From Ruegeria marina (lineage in GTDB: Bacteria > Pseudomonadota > Alphaproteobacteria > Rhodobacterales > Rhodobacteraceae), in NCBI RefSeq assembly GCF_900101475.1, contig NZ_FMZV01000006.1, positions 124,001-188,000 of the forward strand: a DNA stretch of 64,000 bases. The letters run 5' to 3'. Position 1 is the stretch's first letter, and every line of letters begins with the position of its first letter. The notes under the pieces were generated by a model, which searched no databases, was not told where the DNA came from, and worked only from the letters and a program-made list of their open reading frames with translations. The position numbers and the translations under genes were made by a program. Positions 47,182 to 55,871 of this stretch are shown here, piece by piece.

Positions 47182-48345
47182 TCAGGTCGCGAGCGAAAGC
47201 AGGCCGCCGGCCTGCCGATTGATCTTGCCATCAAGTTCCAGGTCGACCAGGACCGGCCCGATCTCGCCGGGAGGCAGGGAAAGATCACGGATGAGTTGAT
47301 CTTCGGCAACGGGTGAAGGCCCGAGCCGGTCCAGGATCTGCATATGCAGCCTTGCGGTTTCACGCAGGCTGCGCTTGGCCTGTGGTCCCGATGTGCGCTG
47401 TGGCGGATGACCGGTTTCCGCTCCGGCGGGCTGCCGACGCGGGGCGGGCGGGTTTGCCGGCAGGGCGGCAAGCACATCCTCCGCGTTGCGGACCAGTGTC
47501 GCGCCGTCGCGGATCAGCATGTTGCAGCCCGCTGCACGGGCATCGAACGGGTGACCGGGGACCGCCAGGACTTCGCGTCCCTGATCCAGCGCATCGCGCG
47601 CGGTTATCAGGCTGCCGGATTTGGCCGCCGCTTCTACCACCACCACAGCCTGCGCCAGGCCGGAGATGATGCGGTTGCGGCGTGGGAAATGCCTGGCCTG
47701 CGGGGCAAGCCGCATCGGTTGTTCCGACAGCCGCAACCCCCGGCGACCGATATCTTCGGCAAGGTGCATGTTCTCGGCGGGGTAAATGACATCGACGCCG
47801 CCGGCCAGGACGGCGATGGTACCGAAGGGCAGGGAACTCAGATGGGCCGCAGTGTCTATGCCGCGTGCCAGTCCGGAAATGACCGTGTAGCCTGCAGACT
47901 CGAGATCATGCGCCAACGCGCGCGCCATGCGCGTCCCCAGCGACGAAGCGTTGCGCGCTCCGACAAGCGCGATGGATGGGCGTTGCAGAAGCGAGACGTT
48001 GCCGATGGCCCAAAGCAATGGGGGAGCATCGGCAAGTTCCGCCAGATGCTCGGGGTAATCGCTGTCACCCAGGCACAAAAGCCGCGCTTGCGCGGCTTTT
48101 GCAGCCTTGAGTTCTGCTTCGACAATGCCGGGCGGGCATATTTCATATCCCTCGACCCCGGCGGCTTGCGCCACTTCAGGCAATGCGGCCAGGGCATTCT
48201 GCGCCGAACCGTGCTCGTGCATGAGGCGTCGGAAAGTGGTTGGACCAACCCTGCGCGAGCGCAAAAGGCGAAGCCACGAAAACCGGTCTTCTTCCGTGGT
48301 GGGTGGGAGTGGGGGGTGATAGGAAGAAAACTGTTCCTCGGTCAT
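47182..48345 (-). CDS. dprA: DNA processing protein DprA/Smf
   Basis: A 387-residue protein that loads RecA on incoming single-stranded DNA in transformation. An N-terminal SAM-like part (about 20-75) precedes the Rossmann DprA core (about 85-295: IALVGARNASSLGTRMARALAHDLESAGYTVISGLARGIDTAAH, PRRNRIISGLAQAVVVVEA). A C-terminal winged helix (about 320-387) is also present. The gene is about 235 bases before topA on the same strand. Confidence 0.94.
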   Translation of the reverse strand: MTEEQFSSYHPPLPPTTEEDRFSWLRLLRSRRVGPTTFRRLMHEHGSAQNALAALPEVAQAAGVEGYEICPPGIVEAELKAAKAAQARLLCLGDSDYPEHLAELADAPPLLWAIGNVSLLQRPSIALVGARNASSLGTRMARALAHDLESAGYTVISGLARGIDTAAHLSSLPFGTIAVLAGGVDVIYPAENMHLAEDIGRRGLRLSEQPMRLAPQARHFPRRNRIISGLAQAVVVVEAAAKSGSLITARDALDQGREVLAVPGHPFDARAAGCNMLIRDGATLVRNAEDVLAALPANPPAPRRQPAGAETGHPPQRTSGPQAKRSLRETARLHMQILDRLGPSPVAEDQLIRDLSLPPGEIGPVLVDLELDGKINRQAGGLLSLAT

Positions 48346-48356
48346 CCGTCGCTCCG

Positions 48357-48399
48357 CCTGTTTGCAAGAACAGGTTTACAACCCGGCCTGTTAACAGGC
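48357..48399. promoter_or_regulatory. Two CCTGTT/AACAGG palindromes upstream of dprA
   Basis: CCTGTTTGCAAGAACAGG (48357-48374) and GCCTGTTAACAGGC (48386-48399) share the half-sites CCTGTT and AACAGG with spacers of six and zero bases. They lie 12-54 bases before the dprA ATG, where an operator would sit. They could instead be leader hairpins. No known factor is assigned. Confidence 0.45.
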
Positions 48400-48567
48400 G
48401 GTGAATCAAAACAAATTCTCGGCACTTTTTTTCGGAATGCCCGAGGTTTTAAGTCAAGCGATTGAAAACAAGAGATTTTATCATCCGAGTGGAGGTGTGA
48501 CGGGGATCTTGCGCGGCAATTCGGACGGAAAACCCGGCCAACTGCGTTTACCTTGCCGTGCCGTCTG

Positions 48568-49989
48568 TCATGCCGCCGAACCGCCGACCGTCAGCCCGTC
48601 CATCAAGACCGTCGGTTGCCCGACGCCCACCGGAACCCATTGACCGTCCTTGCCACAGGTTCCCATGCCCGGGTCGAGCGCCATGTCGTTGCCCAGCCCC
48701 CGGATCCGTTTCAGCGCCGAAGGGCCATCGCCGATCAGGGTGGCCCCTTTCACGGGGGCACCGATTTTGCCGTTCTCGACGCGGTAGGCCTCGGTACAGG
48801 AGAAAACAAACTTTCCATTGGTGATATCGACCTGGCCGCCGCCGAAGCCCACTGCCCAGATGCCGTTCTTGATCTCGGCAACCAGATCCGCGGGGTTGGC
48901 ATCGCCGCCGAGCATCAGTGTGTTGGTCATGCGGGGCATCGGCTTGTGGGCATAGCTCTGACGTCGGCCATTTCCCGTGGGGGCGACTCCCATGAGGCGG
49001 GCGTTCTGACGGTCCTGCATGTAGCCGGTCAGAATTCCGTCCTCGATCAGCACTGTCCGGCCCGAAGGTGTGCCCTCGTCGTCGATCGTGATCGAACCGC
49101 GCCGGTCGGGAAGGGTGCCGTCATCGACGACGGTGACGCCCCGCGCCGCCACCTGTTGCCCCATGAGCCCGGCAAATGCGGAGCTTCCCTTGCGGTTGAA
49201 ATCGCCTTCCAGCCCGTGACCGATCGCCTCGTGCAGCAGGATGCCCGGCCATCCCGGCCCCAGGGCGACCTCCATCACGCCCGCGGGTGCGGGTACGGCG
49301 TCGAGATTTACCAAGGCAATTCTCAGGGCCTCGCGCACTTGCGCCTGCCAATACGAAGGGGCGATGAGCCCATCCAGCCCGATCCGGCCGCCGCCACCGG
49401 CGCTGCCGCTTTCGCGGCGTCCGTTGCGCTCGACGATAACCGACACATTCACGCGGGTCATCGGCCTGACATCCCGCAAATGCACGCCGTCGGGTCGCAG
49501 GATCTCGATCTCCTGTAGACTGGCCGCGATCGAGGCGGACACCTGAACGACCCTTGGATCGAGATCCCGCGCAAACGCGTCGATTTCGCGCAAAGTCTCG
49601 ATCTTTACCGGGAAAGGGGCGGAGTCGATGGGATCATCTTCGGAATAAAGATGTCTGTTGGTCGGTTGCGGAGCCGCCGCAAGGGTGCCGCCACCCGCCT
49701 CGACGGCCAATCGCGCCGTTTCCGACGCGCGCCGCAATGCCGGTATCGAGACCTCGGTCGAATGTGCGTAACCGGCCACTTCGCCGCAAACCGCCCTCAG
49801 GCCGAAACCTTCGGAGGCATCGTAGGAGGCCGATCGCAGGCGGCCGTCGTCAAAGCTGAGCGCCTCGGATTTTCGCCGTTCGACGAAGATTTCGCCGTCA
49901 TCCGCGCCATGGGTGGACTGCCGCAGAACGGACAGTGCCTCGTCCAGCGGAAGCGATGTTTCAAAGGGGCGGAAAGGGTCTTGCGCCAT
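48568..49989 (-). CDS. tldD: Metalloprotease TldD
   Basis: A 473-residue subunit of the TldD/TldE (PmbA) protease that trims peptides such as microcins and CcdA. The zinc motif HEAIGHGLEGDF is present, and the C-terminal beta-rich domain is complete. The ATG at 49989 (MAQDPFRPF) is used; the longer frame to 50097 would run through the FnrL-like box and promoter region. tldE/pmbA is not in the window. Confidence 0.93.
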   Translation of the reverse strand: MAQDPFRPFETSLPLDEALSVLRQSTHGADDGEIFVERRKSEALSFDDGRLRSASYDASEGFGLRAVCGEVAGYAHSTEVSIPALRRASETARLAVEAGGGTLAAAPQPTNRHLYSEDDPIDSAPFPVKIETLREIDAFARDLDPRVVQVSASIAASLQEIEILRPDGVHLRDVRPMTRVNVSVIVERNGRRESGSAGGGGRIGLDGLIAPSYWQAQVREALRIALVNLDAVPAPAGVMEVALGPGWPGILLHEAIGHGLEGDFNRKGSSAFAGLMGQQVAARGVTVVDDGTLPDRRGSITIDDEGTPSGRTVLIEDGILTGYMQDRQNARLMGVAPTGNGRRQSYAHKPMPRMTNTLMLGGDANPADLVAEIKNGIWAVGFGGGQVDITNGKFVFSCTEAYRVENGKIGAPVKGATLIGDGPSALKRIRGLGNDMALDPGMGTCGKDGQWVPVGVGQPTVLMDGLTVGGSAA

Positions 49990-50007
49990 GGATTGCGGCC
50001 TCGTCGT

Positions 50008-50021
50008 TTGATCCAGATCAA
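50008..50021. promoter_or_regulatory. FNR/FnrL-type binding site between tldD and coxB
   Basis: TTGATCCAGATCAA matches the FNR consensus TTGAT-N4-ATCAA in every fixed position, and the dyad extends to 16 bases (50007-50022). Its centre is 25 bases upstream of the tldD ATG and 152 bases upstream of coxB. FnrL controls respiratory genes with oxygen in Rhodobacterales. The site probably lets oxygen set the aa3-oxidase cluster, tldD, or both. Confidence 0.8.
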
Positions 50022-50048
50022 AAATAGCGTCTGTTTGACGCAAGCATT

Positions 50049-50076
50049 TTGCTTTATCTGCCCCCCGGAATATGAT
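50049..50076 (+). promoter_or_regulatory. Candidate coxB promoter
   Basis: TTGCTT (50049-50054) and TATGAT (50071-50076) are 16 bases apart, about 90 bases before coxB. The start site would be near 50083, placing the FnrL-like box centre near -68, a distance used by class I FNR sites. An upstream TTGACG (50035-50040) lacks a matched -10. Pattern-based inference. Confidence 0.4.
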
Positions 50077-50166
50077 TTTTAACGCGACCAAAGACAACGG
50101 GCGGAGTGGATTTGATTCACTATCTGCCCGTTCAGGGACGCAAAGATCAAACGATCAGGACAGAAC

Positions 50167-51003
50167 ATGAAGAACGCTTTGACGCTTTCGGCGCTTCTCG
50201 CCACATTCACCGGTCTCCCGGCCGTGGCGCAGGAACTTGAAATCATCGGGAAACCGACGGATGCAGCCATGGGGTTCCAGCCGGCTGCTACCGAGCTGGC
50301 CCGCGAGTTGCAGTCGCTCGACCATATGGTGCTGATCATCATCACTGCCATCTGTATCATGGTCGCCGGCCTTCTGGTCTGGTGTATCGTGCGTTTCAAC
50401 AGCCGCGCGAATCCGAACCCTGCCAAGTTCTCGCACTACACCCCGGTTGAAGTTCTCTGGACCGTTGGCCCGATCATCATCCTGGTGTTCATCGGGGCGT
50501 TCTCGCTGCCGGTTCTGTTCAAGAACCAGGAAATTCCGAATGCCGATATTCACATCAAGGTAACCGGTTACCAGTGGTACTGGGGATACGAGTACACCGA
50601 CGAGGGCTTCGGTTTCGAAAGCTTCTTGCTGGCCAAGGATTCGCTGGCCGAGCACGGCTATTCCGAGGATGAATACCTGCTGGCAACCGACACCGCCGTC
50701 GTGGTCCCGGTCGGCAAGGTCGTGGTCATGAGCGTGACTGGCGCCGATGTCATCCATTCCTGGACCATTCCGGCTTTCGGTGTGAAGCAGGACGCCGTTC
50801 CGGGCCGTCTGGCGCAACTTTGGTTCGCTGCAGAAAAGGAAGGCGTCTACTTCGGCCAGTGTTCCGAACTTTGCGGCAAGGATCACGCCTATATGCCGAT
50901 CACGGTCAAGGTCGTGAGCGAGGCGGAATACGCCAAGTGGCTGGAGTCGGCCAAGGAAGAGTATGCGGGCGTTCCGCAGTCCTTCCAGGTAGCCTCCAAC
51001 TGA
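50167..51003 (+). CDS. coxB: Cytochrome c oxidase subunit II
   Basis: A 278-residue subunit of the aa3-type oxidase. A signal peptide (to about residue 21) and two helices (about 50-75 and 95-118) precede the periplasmic cupredoxin domain. The CuA site is complete: His in DVIHSW, and [12 protein letters not shown] giving Cys-x3-Cys-x3-His-x2-Met. It takes electrons from cytochrome c. It is first in the ctaB-ctaG-coxC cluster; subunit I is not here. Confidence 0.97.
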   Translation: MKNALTLSALLATFTGLPAVAQELEIIGKPTDAAMGFQPAATELARELQSLDHMVLIIITAICIMVAGLLVWCIVRFNSRANPNPAKFSHYTPVEVLWTVGPIIILVFIGAFSLPVLFKNQEIPNADIHIKVTGYQWYWGYEYTDEGFGFESFLLAKDSLAEHGYSEDEYLLATDTAVVVPVGKVVVMSVTGADVIHSWTIPAFGVKQDAVPGRLAQLWFAAEKEGVYFGQCSELCGKDHAYMPITVKVVSEAEYAKWLESAKEEYAGVPQSFQVASN

Positions 51004-51088
51004 TCCGTTTCCGGCAGGTCACCTGCCGAAACCAGACTGACACAGGCTGCGCGGAGATCGCGCAGCTTTCGCCCCAAGAGACCATTGC

Positions 51089-52045
51089 ATGAGCGACGCA
51101 AGCATCAACGCAAGCCCTTCCCGGATCGCGAGCCGGCAGGACGAGGCCGGCTTTGGCGATTATTTCGCGCTGCTGAAACCGCGGGTGATGTCGCTTGTCG
51201 TGTTCACGGCACTGGTCGGTCTTGTCGCCGCGCCTGTGCCGGTCCATCCGTTCATCGCCTTTTGCGCCATCTTGTTCATCGCGATCGGCGGTGGCGCTTC
51301 GGGCGCGCTCAACATGTGGTGGGATTCGGATATCGACCGGATCATGAAGCGTACCAGGAAGCGCCCGATTCCGGCCGGCAAGGTGGAACCGGGAGAGGCG
51401 ATGGCGTTTGGCCTGGCGCTGTCCGGGCTGTCGGTGATGATGCTCGGTCTCGCGACCAATGTCTTTGCCGGCGCCTTCCTAGCCTTCACCATTTTCTTCT
51501 ACGTGGTGATCTACACCATGTGGCTGAAGCGGACGACTCCGCAAAACATCGTCATCGGCGGAGCTGCCGGTGCGTTTCCGCCGGTGATCGGCTGGATTGC
51601 CGCGACCGGCGACATGTCGGTCGAACCCTGGCTGATGTTCGCCCTCACCTTCATGTGGACCCCGCCGCATTTCTGGGCGCTGGCGCTGTTCATGCGGTCC
51701 GACTATGATGATGCCGGCGTTCCCATGCTGACTGTGACGCACGGGCGTCGCGCCACACGGGTTCATATTCTCGTATACACGATCCTGCTTGCGCTGCTGG
51801 CGCTGGGCACCGCTTTCTCGGATATCGGCGGGCCGGTCTATCTGGCCGTGGCCCTGGTTCTGAATGCGCTGTTCCTGATGGGAGCGATCCGCATCTGGCG
51901 CCGGGACGAGGCAGCGTCCGAAGCCGACAATTTCCGGACCGAACGGGGATTCTTCAAGCTGTCCCTGCTGTACCTGTTCCTGCATTTCGGCGCGATCCTG
52001 GTCGAGGCCATCCTGAAGCCCTACGGGCTGGGAGGCTGGCAATGA
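51089..52045 (+). CDS. ctaB: Protoheme IX farnesyltransferase
   Basis: A 318-residue UbiA-type prenyltransferase making heme O, the precursor of heme A. NMWWDSDIDRIMKRTRKRP is the first Asp-rich prenyl diphosphate motif; about eight to nine membrane helices follow. It supplies heme to the oxidase encoded around it. It overlaps the next small gene by four bases (ATGA). Confidence 0.96.
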   Translation: MSDASINASPSRIASRQDEAGFGDYFALLKPRVMSLVVFTALVGLVAAPVPVHPFIAFCAILFIAIGGGASGALNMWWDSDIDRIMKRTRKRPIPAGKVEPGEAMAFGLALSGLSVMMLGLATNVFAGAFLAFTIFFYVVIYTMWLKRTTPQNIVIGGAAGAFPPVIGWIAATGDMSVEPWLMFALTFMWTPPHFWALALFMRSDYDDAGVPMLTVTHGRRATRVHILVYTILLALLALGTAFSDIGGPVYLAVALVLNALFLMGAIRIWRRDEAASEADNFRTERGFFKLSLLYLFLHFGAILVEAILKPYGLGGWQ

Positions 52046-52209
52046 GCCTGAGACCGCCCCATGAACTGCATCAGCGACGCTTTGGCCGCAACCTTGGCGT
52101 TGGGCTCACGCTGGCAGCTTTGATCGTCATCATCTTCGGTCTGACCGTAGTCAAGGTGACCCGCGGGGATTTCGAACCGCCGCGTGGCAATGTGGAGGTG
52201 CAGAACTGA
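52042..52209 (+). CDS. 55-residue membrane protein between ctaB and ctaG (CoxF-like)
   Basis: A short gene whose ATG overlaps the ctaB stop (ATGA) and whose stop overlaps the ctaG start (TGATG). A charged N-terminus (MSLRPPHELHQRRFGRN) is followed by one helix (LGVGLTLAALIVIIFGLTVVKV) and a short tail (TRGDFEPPRGNVEVQN). It has the place and shape of the small CoxF/ctaB-ctaG linker proteins of alphaproteobacteria. The double overlap shows that it is translated. A role in oxidase assembly is inferred from context. Confidence 0.8.
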   Translation: MSLRPPHELHQRRFGRNLGVGLTLAALIVIIFGLTVVKVTRGDFEPPRGNVEVQN

Positions 52210-52784
52210 TGGCTCTGAAAGGACCTCAGAAGACGGTTGTGCAACTGGTTTCCGTCGTTTTCGTGATGGGGGCGCTCGCCTGGGCGTCTGTCCCGTTCTA
52301 CGACTGGTTTTGCCGGGTAACAGGCTTTGGCGGGACGACAGGTGTCGCCGAGGCGGCTTCGGACAGCATTCTTGACCAGACGATCAAGGTGCGTTTCGAC
52401 GCCTCCAAGGAACGCGGAATGCCGTGGGAGTTCCGGCCCGTCCAGCAGGAAATGGAACTGCGCATCGGTGAAACCGGTCTGGCCTTCTACGAAGCGTACA
52501 ACCCGACCGACCGGCCGGTCGCCGGGCAGGCGTCCTATAATGTCGCGCCCTATTCGGCCGGCGGCTATTTCGACAAGATCGCCTGTTTCTGCTTCGAAGA
52601 ACAGGTTCTGCAACCGGGCGAACGGGTTCAGATGCCGGTCAGCTTCTTTGTCGATCCCGAGATCGTAAACGACCGGGACGGGAAATATGTGCATACGATC
52701 ACGCTGTCGTATACATTCTACGAAATCGATCTGCCCGAGGGCTATGCCGCCCTCGATAAGCAGACGGAAACCAATACGAACTAA
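52209..52784 (+). CDS. ctaG: Cytochrome c oxidase assembly protein CtaG/Cox11
   Basis: A 191-residue copper chaperone that builds the CuB site of subunit I. One N-terminal helix (VSVVFVMGALAWASVPFYDWFCRVTGFGG) anchors a periplasmic domain with the copper motif IACFCFEEQVLQPGE (CxCF). Length and motifs are normal. Confidence 0.96.
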   Translation: MALKGPQKTVVQLVSVVFVMGALAWASVPFYDWFCRVTGFGGTTGVAEAASDSILDQTIKVRFDASKERGMPWEFRPVQQEMELRIGETGLAFYEAYNPTDRPVAGQASYNVAPYSAGGYFDKIACFCFEEQVLQPGERVQMPVSFFVDPEIVNDRDGKYVHTITLSYTFYEIDLPEGYAALDKQTETNTN

Positions 52785-52806
52785 CGCCGCGAGGTGAGGG
52801 ACACTG

Positions 52807-53622
52807 ATGGCACACGCTAAGAACCACGATTATCATATTCTTGCCCCGTCGATCTGGCCGCTGGTCGGCTCGATCGGTGGTTTCGCCATGCTGTTCGGAG
52901 CCGTGCTCTGGATGCATGGCATTACGGCCTGGCTGTTCTGGGCCGGCTTGGTGGCCGTGCTTTACGTCATGTTCGCCTGGTGGTCCGAAGTGGTCGCCGA
53001 GAGCCGTCAGGGCGATCACACGCCGGTTGTCCGGATCGGGCTGCGCTACGGCATGATCCTGTTCATCATGTCCGAAGTGATGTTCTTCTTTGCCTGGTTC
53101 TGGTCCTTCTTCAAACATCGCATGTATCCGATGCAGGACTATGTCGGCACCGAATATGTCGCTCCGCACATCCATGCCGTTGATCCGTTCCATCTGCCTC
53201 TGATCAACACGCTGGTTCTGCTTCTGTCGGGCTGCGCGGTCACCTGGGCGCACCACGCACTGGTTCACAACAACGACCGCAAGGCGCTGATCCAGGGCCT
53301 TTCCATCGGTATCGTGTTGGGTGTCGCCTTTACCTTCCTGCAAGGCTATGAATATGCGGAACTTCTGCTGCATGAAGACTGGACCTTCGGCGGCGACCAG
53401 TTCTATTCGAACTTCTTCATGGCGACCGGCTTCCACGGTATGCATGTGATCATCGGTACCATCTTCCTGGCCGTCTGTCTGCTGCGGGCGCTCAAGGGGG
53501 ACTTTACGCCCGAAAAGCATATCGGTTTCGAAGCCGCCGCATGGTACTGGCACTTCGTCGACGTGGTCTGGCTGTTCCTGTTCTTTGCGGTCTACGTCTG
53601 GGGACAGGCGCCGTATCTCTAA
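52807..53622 (+). CDS. coxC: Cytochrome c oxidase subunit III
   Basis: A 271-residue membrane subunit with seven helices. [17 protein letters not shown] and [14 protein letters not shown] are typical of subunit III, and [24 protein letters not shown] closes it. It stabilises proton uptake by subunit I. GAGG lies 15 bases before the ATG. A terminator follows. Confidence 0.97.
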   Translation: MAHAKNHDYHILAPSIWPLVGSIGGFAMLFGAVLWMHGITAWLFWAGLVAVLYVMFAWWSEVVAESRQGDHTPVVRIGLRYGMILFIMSEVMFFFAWFWSFFKHRMYPMQDYVGTEYVAPHIHAVDPFHLPLINTLVLLLSGCAVTWAHHALVHNNDRKALIQGLSIGIVLGVAFTFLQGYEYAELLLHEDWTFGGDQFYSNFFMATGFHGMHVIIGTIFLAVCLLRALKGDFTPEKHIGFEAAAWYWHFVDVVWLFLFFAVYVWGQAPYL

Positions 53623-53647
53623 GCTGGGGTCCGGATCCGAATGATGG

Positions 53648-53676
53648 AAGGCCGCCTTTCGGGCGGCTTTCTTTTT
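53648..53676 (+). terminator. Intrinsic terminator after coxC
   Basis: AAGGCCGCC (53648-53656), loop TTTCG, GGCGGCTTT (53662-53670), then cttttt. It lies 26 bases after coxC and separates it from the SURF1 gene. Confidence 0.88.
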
Positions 53677-53760
53677 GACCCGGACGACTTTGGTGGATGC
53701 CGAATTGCATCCGATACAATTGTGCGGTTGCAAATTCTGGGTCTCCCAACATAACAAGGC

Positions 53761-53781
53761 ACCGGCCCTGAACGGGCCGGT
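53761..53781 (+). promoter_or_regulatory. Hairpin upstream of the SURF1 gene
   Basis: ACCGGCCC (53761-53768), loop TGAAC, GGGCCGGT (53774-53781): a perfect 8-bp stem ending 21 bases before the SURF1 ATG. No T run. It could act in the leader of the SURF1-thrC transcript or as a second transcription barrier. Confidence 0.45.
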
Positions 53782-53802
53782 CATCATCCTGCCGGAGCCA
53801 CC

Positions 53803-54474
53803 ATGCGCCGAGTATTGTTTCTGCTGATCTTCGGGGTTTCCGGCCTCGCTATTCTGCTGTCACTGGGGACCTGGCAGGTACGTCGGCTGGCCTGGAAGGA
53901 AGCTCTGCTGGCCGAGATCGACAGCCGCATCGCGGGCGCGCCTGCACAACTGCCCCAGCACCCTGACCCGGAACGGGACAAGTACCTACCCGTTGCGGTA
54001 AGCGGGTCCTTCGGCCCGCAGGAACTGCATGTGTTGGTCTCGGTGAAAATGGTGGGGCCGGGCTACAGGGTCATCGCGCCTTTTGTCACCGACACGGGCA
54101 ACCGCATCATGATCGACCGTGGGTTCATCACAACCGAAGCCAAGCAGACCCGGCGCGACCCGGGACCGATGGAGATTGCCGGCAACCTTCACTGGCCGGA
54201 TGAGATAGACGGCTATACACCGGAGCCGGATCTCAAGTCGAATATCTGGTTCGCCCGCGATGTCCCGGCGATGGCTGCGGCACTGGGAACCGACCCTGTT
54301 CTGTTGGTCGCCCGCGACCGGACCGACCCCGGCGTAACGCCGCTGCCGGTCGATACCGCCGGCATTCCGAACGACCACCTGCAATATGCAATCACCTGGT
54401 TCGGGCTGGCCCTAGTCTGGGCCGCCATGACCACCCTGTTCCTGTGGCGCGGCCGCGCCCGCACGAAAGGCTGA
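53803..54474 (+). CDS. SURF1 family cytochrome oxidase assembly protein
   Basis: A 223-residue protein with the SURF1 plan: an N-terminal helix (about 4-22) followed by LGTWQVRRLAWKEALLAEI, a periplasmic domain, and a C-terminal helix preceded by NDHLQYAITWFGLALVW. It helps heme a insertion into subunit I. Separated from coxC by a terminator and closely followed by thrC. Confidence 0.92.
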   Translation: MRRVLFLLIFGVSGLAILLSLGTWQVRRLAWKEALLAEIDSRIAGAPAQLPQHPDPERDKYLPVAVSGSFGPQELHVLVSVKMVGPGYRVIAPFVTDTGNRIMIDRGFITTEAKQTRRDPGPMEIAGNLHWPDEIDGYTPEPDLKSNIWFARDVPAMAAALGTDPVLLVARDRTDPGVTPLPVDTAGIPNDHLQYAITWFGLALVWAAMTTLFLWRGRARTKG

Positions 54475-54479
54475 TACCA

Positions 54480-55871
54480 ATGAAATACATCTCGACCCGG
54501 GGCCAGGCGCCTGAACTGTCCTTCGAAGAGGCGATGCTGACTGGGCTTGCCCGCGATGGGGGTTTGTATCTGCCCGCGGAAATCCCGACGCTGAGCCAGG
54601 GCGAGATCGCCGCGCTCGCCGGGCTGCCTTATGAAGAGATCGCGTTCCGCGTGATGTGGCCCTTTGTCAGCGGTTCGTTTTCCGAAGAAGAATTCAAGGG
54701 AGCCATCGCCCGCGCCTATGCCGGCTTCGGTCATGCAGCCCGCGCACCGCTGAAGCAGCTGAACGAGAACCACTTCCTTCTCGAGCTTTTCCACGGGCCC
54801 ACGCTGGCCTTCAAGGATTTCGCCATGCAGCTGATCGGCCAGCTGTTCCAGCTGGCTCTGGAACGGAGGGGCGAGACGGTGACCATCGTCGGCGCCACCT
54901 CCGGCGACACCGGCTCGGCCGCGATCGAGGCATTCCGCGGGCTCGATGCGGTCAATGTCTTCATCCTGTTTCCCCACGGCCGCGTCAGCGAGGTGCAGCG
55001 CCGCCAGATGACCACGCCGGCGGATGGTAACGTGCATGCGCTGGCACTGGATGGCGATTTCGATGATTGCCAGGCGCGGGTCAAGGACATGTTCAATGAC
55101 TTCACCTTTCGCGACGGGGTCCGGCTGGCCGGTGTGAATTCGATCAACTTCGCGCGGGTTCTGGCGCAGGTTGTCTATTATTTCTCTGCTGCCACCAGCC
55201 TCGGCGCACCACACCGCAAGGTCAGCTTTACCGTGCCTACCGGCAATTTCGGCGACATTTTCGCGGGCTATATCGCCAAGCGCATGGGCCTGCCGGTGGA
55301 CCGGCTGGTTGTCGCGACCAACCAGAACGACATCCTGCACCGCTGCCTTTCGGGGCAGGGGTATTTCAAGGGTGAAACGATTCCCTCCATCAGCCCGTCC
55401 ATGGATATCCAGGTCTCGTCAAACTTCGAACGGGCCCTTTACTACGCCTATGGCGAAGACGGGAGCGCCGTGGCGCAGTTGATGGACGAGTTGAAATCGG
55501 GCGGTTTCAACGTCAGCCAGGGCGCGATGGAGAGCCTGCACGAGACCTACAGTTCCGGCCGCGCCTCGGAAGAGGAAACGCTGGCGACGATCACGGCAAC
55601 CCTCGCGGCCAGCGGCGAACTGCTCTGTCCTCACTCGGCAGTGGGCGTGAAAGTCGCCGAAGAGGCGCGCAAGGGCGACCATGTTCCAATGATCACACTC
55701 GCCACTGCGCACCCGGCAAAGTTCCCGGCGGCGGTCGAAAAGGCCAGCGGCGTGTTTCCGCCCCTTCCCCCGCGCATGTCCGACCTGTATGAACGTCCGG
55801 AACGGCTGACCCGCATCGCCAACGATCTGGCGGCCATCCAGGACCATATCAGAGGGCAAATCGCCGAGTGA
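54480..55871 (+). CDS. thrC: Threonine synthase
   Basis: A 463-residue PLP enzyme converting O-phosphohomoserine to threonine. MKYISTRGQAPELSFEEAMLTGLARDGGLYLP is the usual N-terminus. The PLP Lys lies in GPTLAFKDFAMQ, and GATSGDTGSAAIEA binds the cofactor phosphate. The ATG at 54480 is chosen, five bases after the SURF1 stop, because it matches the family start. The stop overlaps the M16 peptidase GTG start (GTGA). Confidence 0.96.
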   Translation: MKYISTRGQAPELSFEEAMLTGLARDGGLYLPAEIPTLSQGEIAALAGLPYEEIAFRVMWPFVSGSFSEEEFKGAIARAYAGFGHAARAPLKQLNENHFLLELFHGPTLAFKDFAMQLIGQLFQLALERRGETVTIVGATSGDTGSAAIEAFRGLDAVNVFILFPHGRVSEVQRRQMTTPADGNVHALALDGDFDDCQARVKDMFNDFTFRDGVRLAGVNSINFARVLAQVVYYFSAATSLGAPHRKVSFTVPTGNFGDIFAGYIAKRMGLPVDRLVVATNQNDILHRCLSGQGYFKGETIPSISPSMDIQVSSNFERALYYAYGEDGSAVAQLMDELKSGGFNVSQGAMESLHETYSSGRASEEETLATITATLAASGELLCPHSAVGVKVAEEARKGDHVPMITLATAHPAKFPAAVEKASGVFPPLPPRMSDLYERPERLTRIANDLAAIQDHIRGQIAE

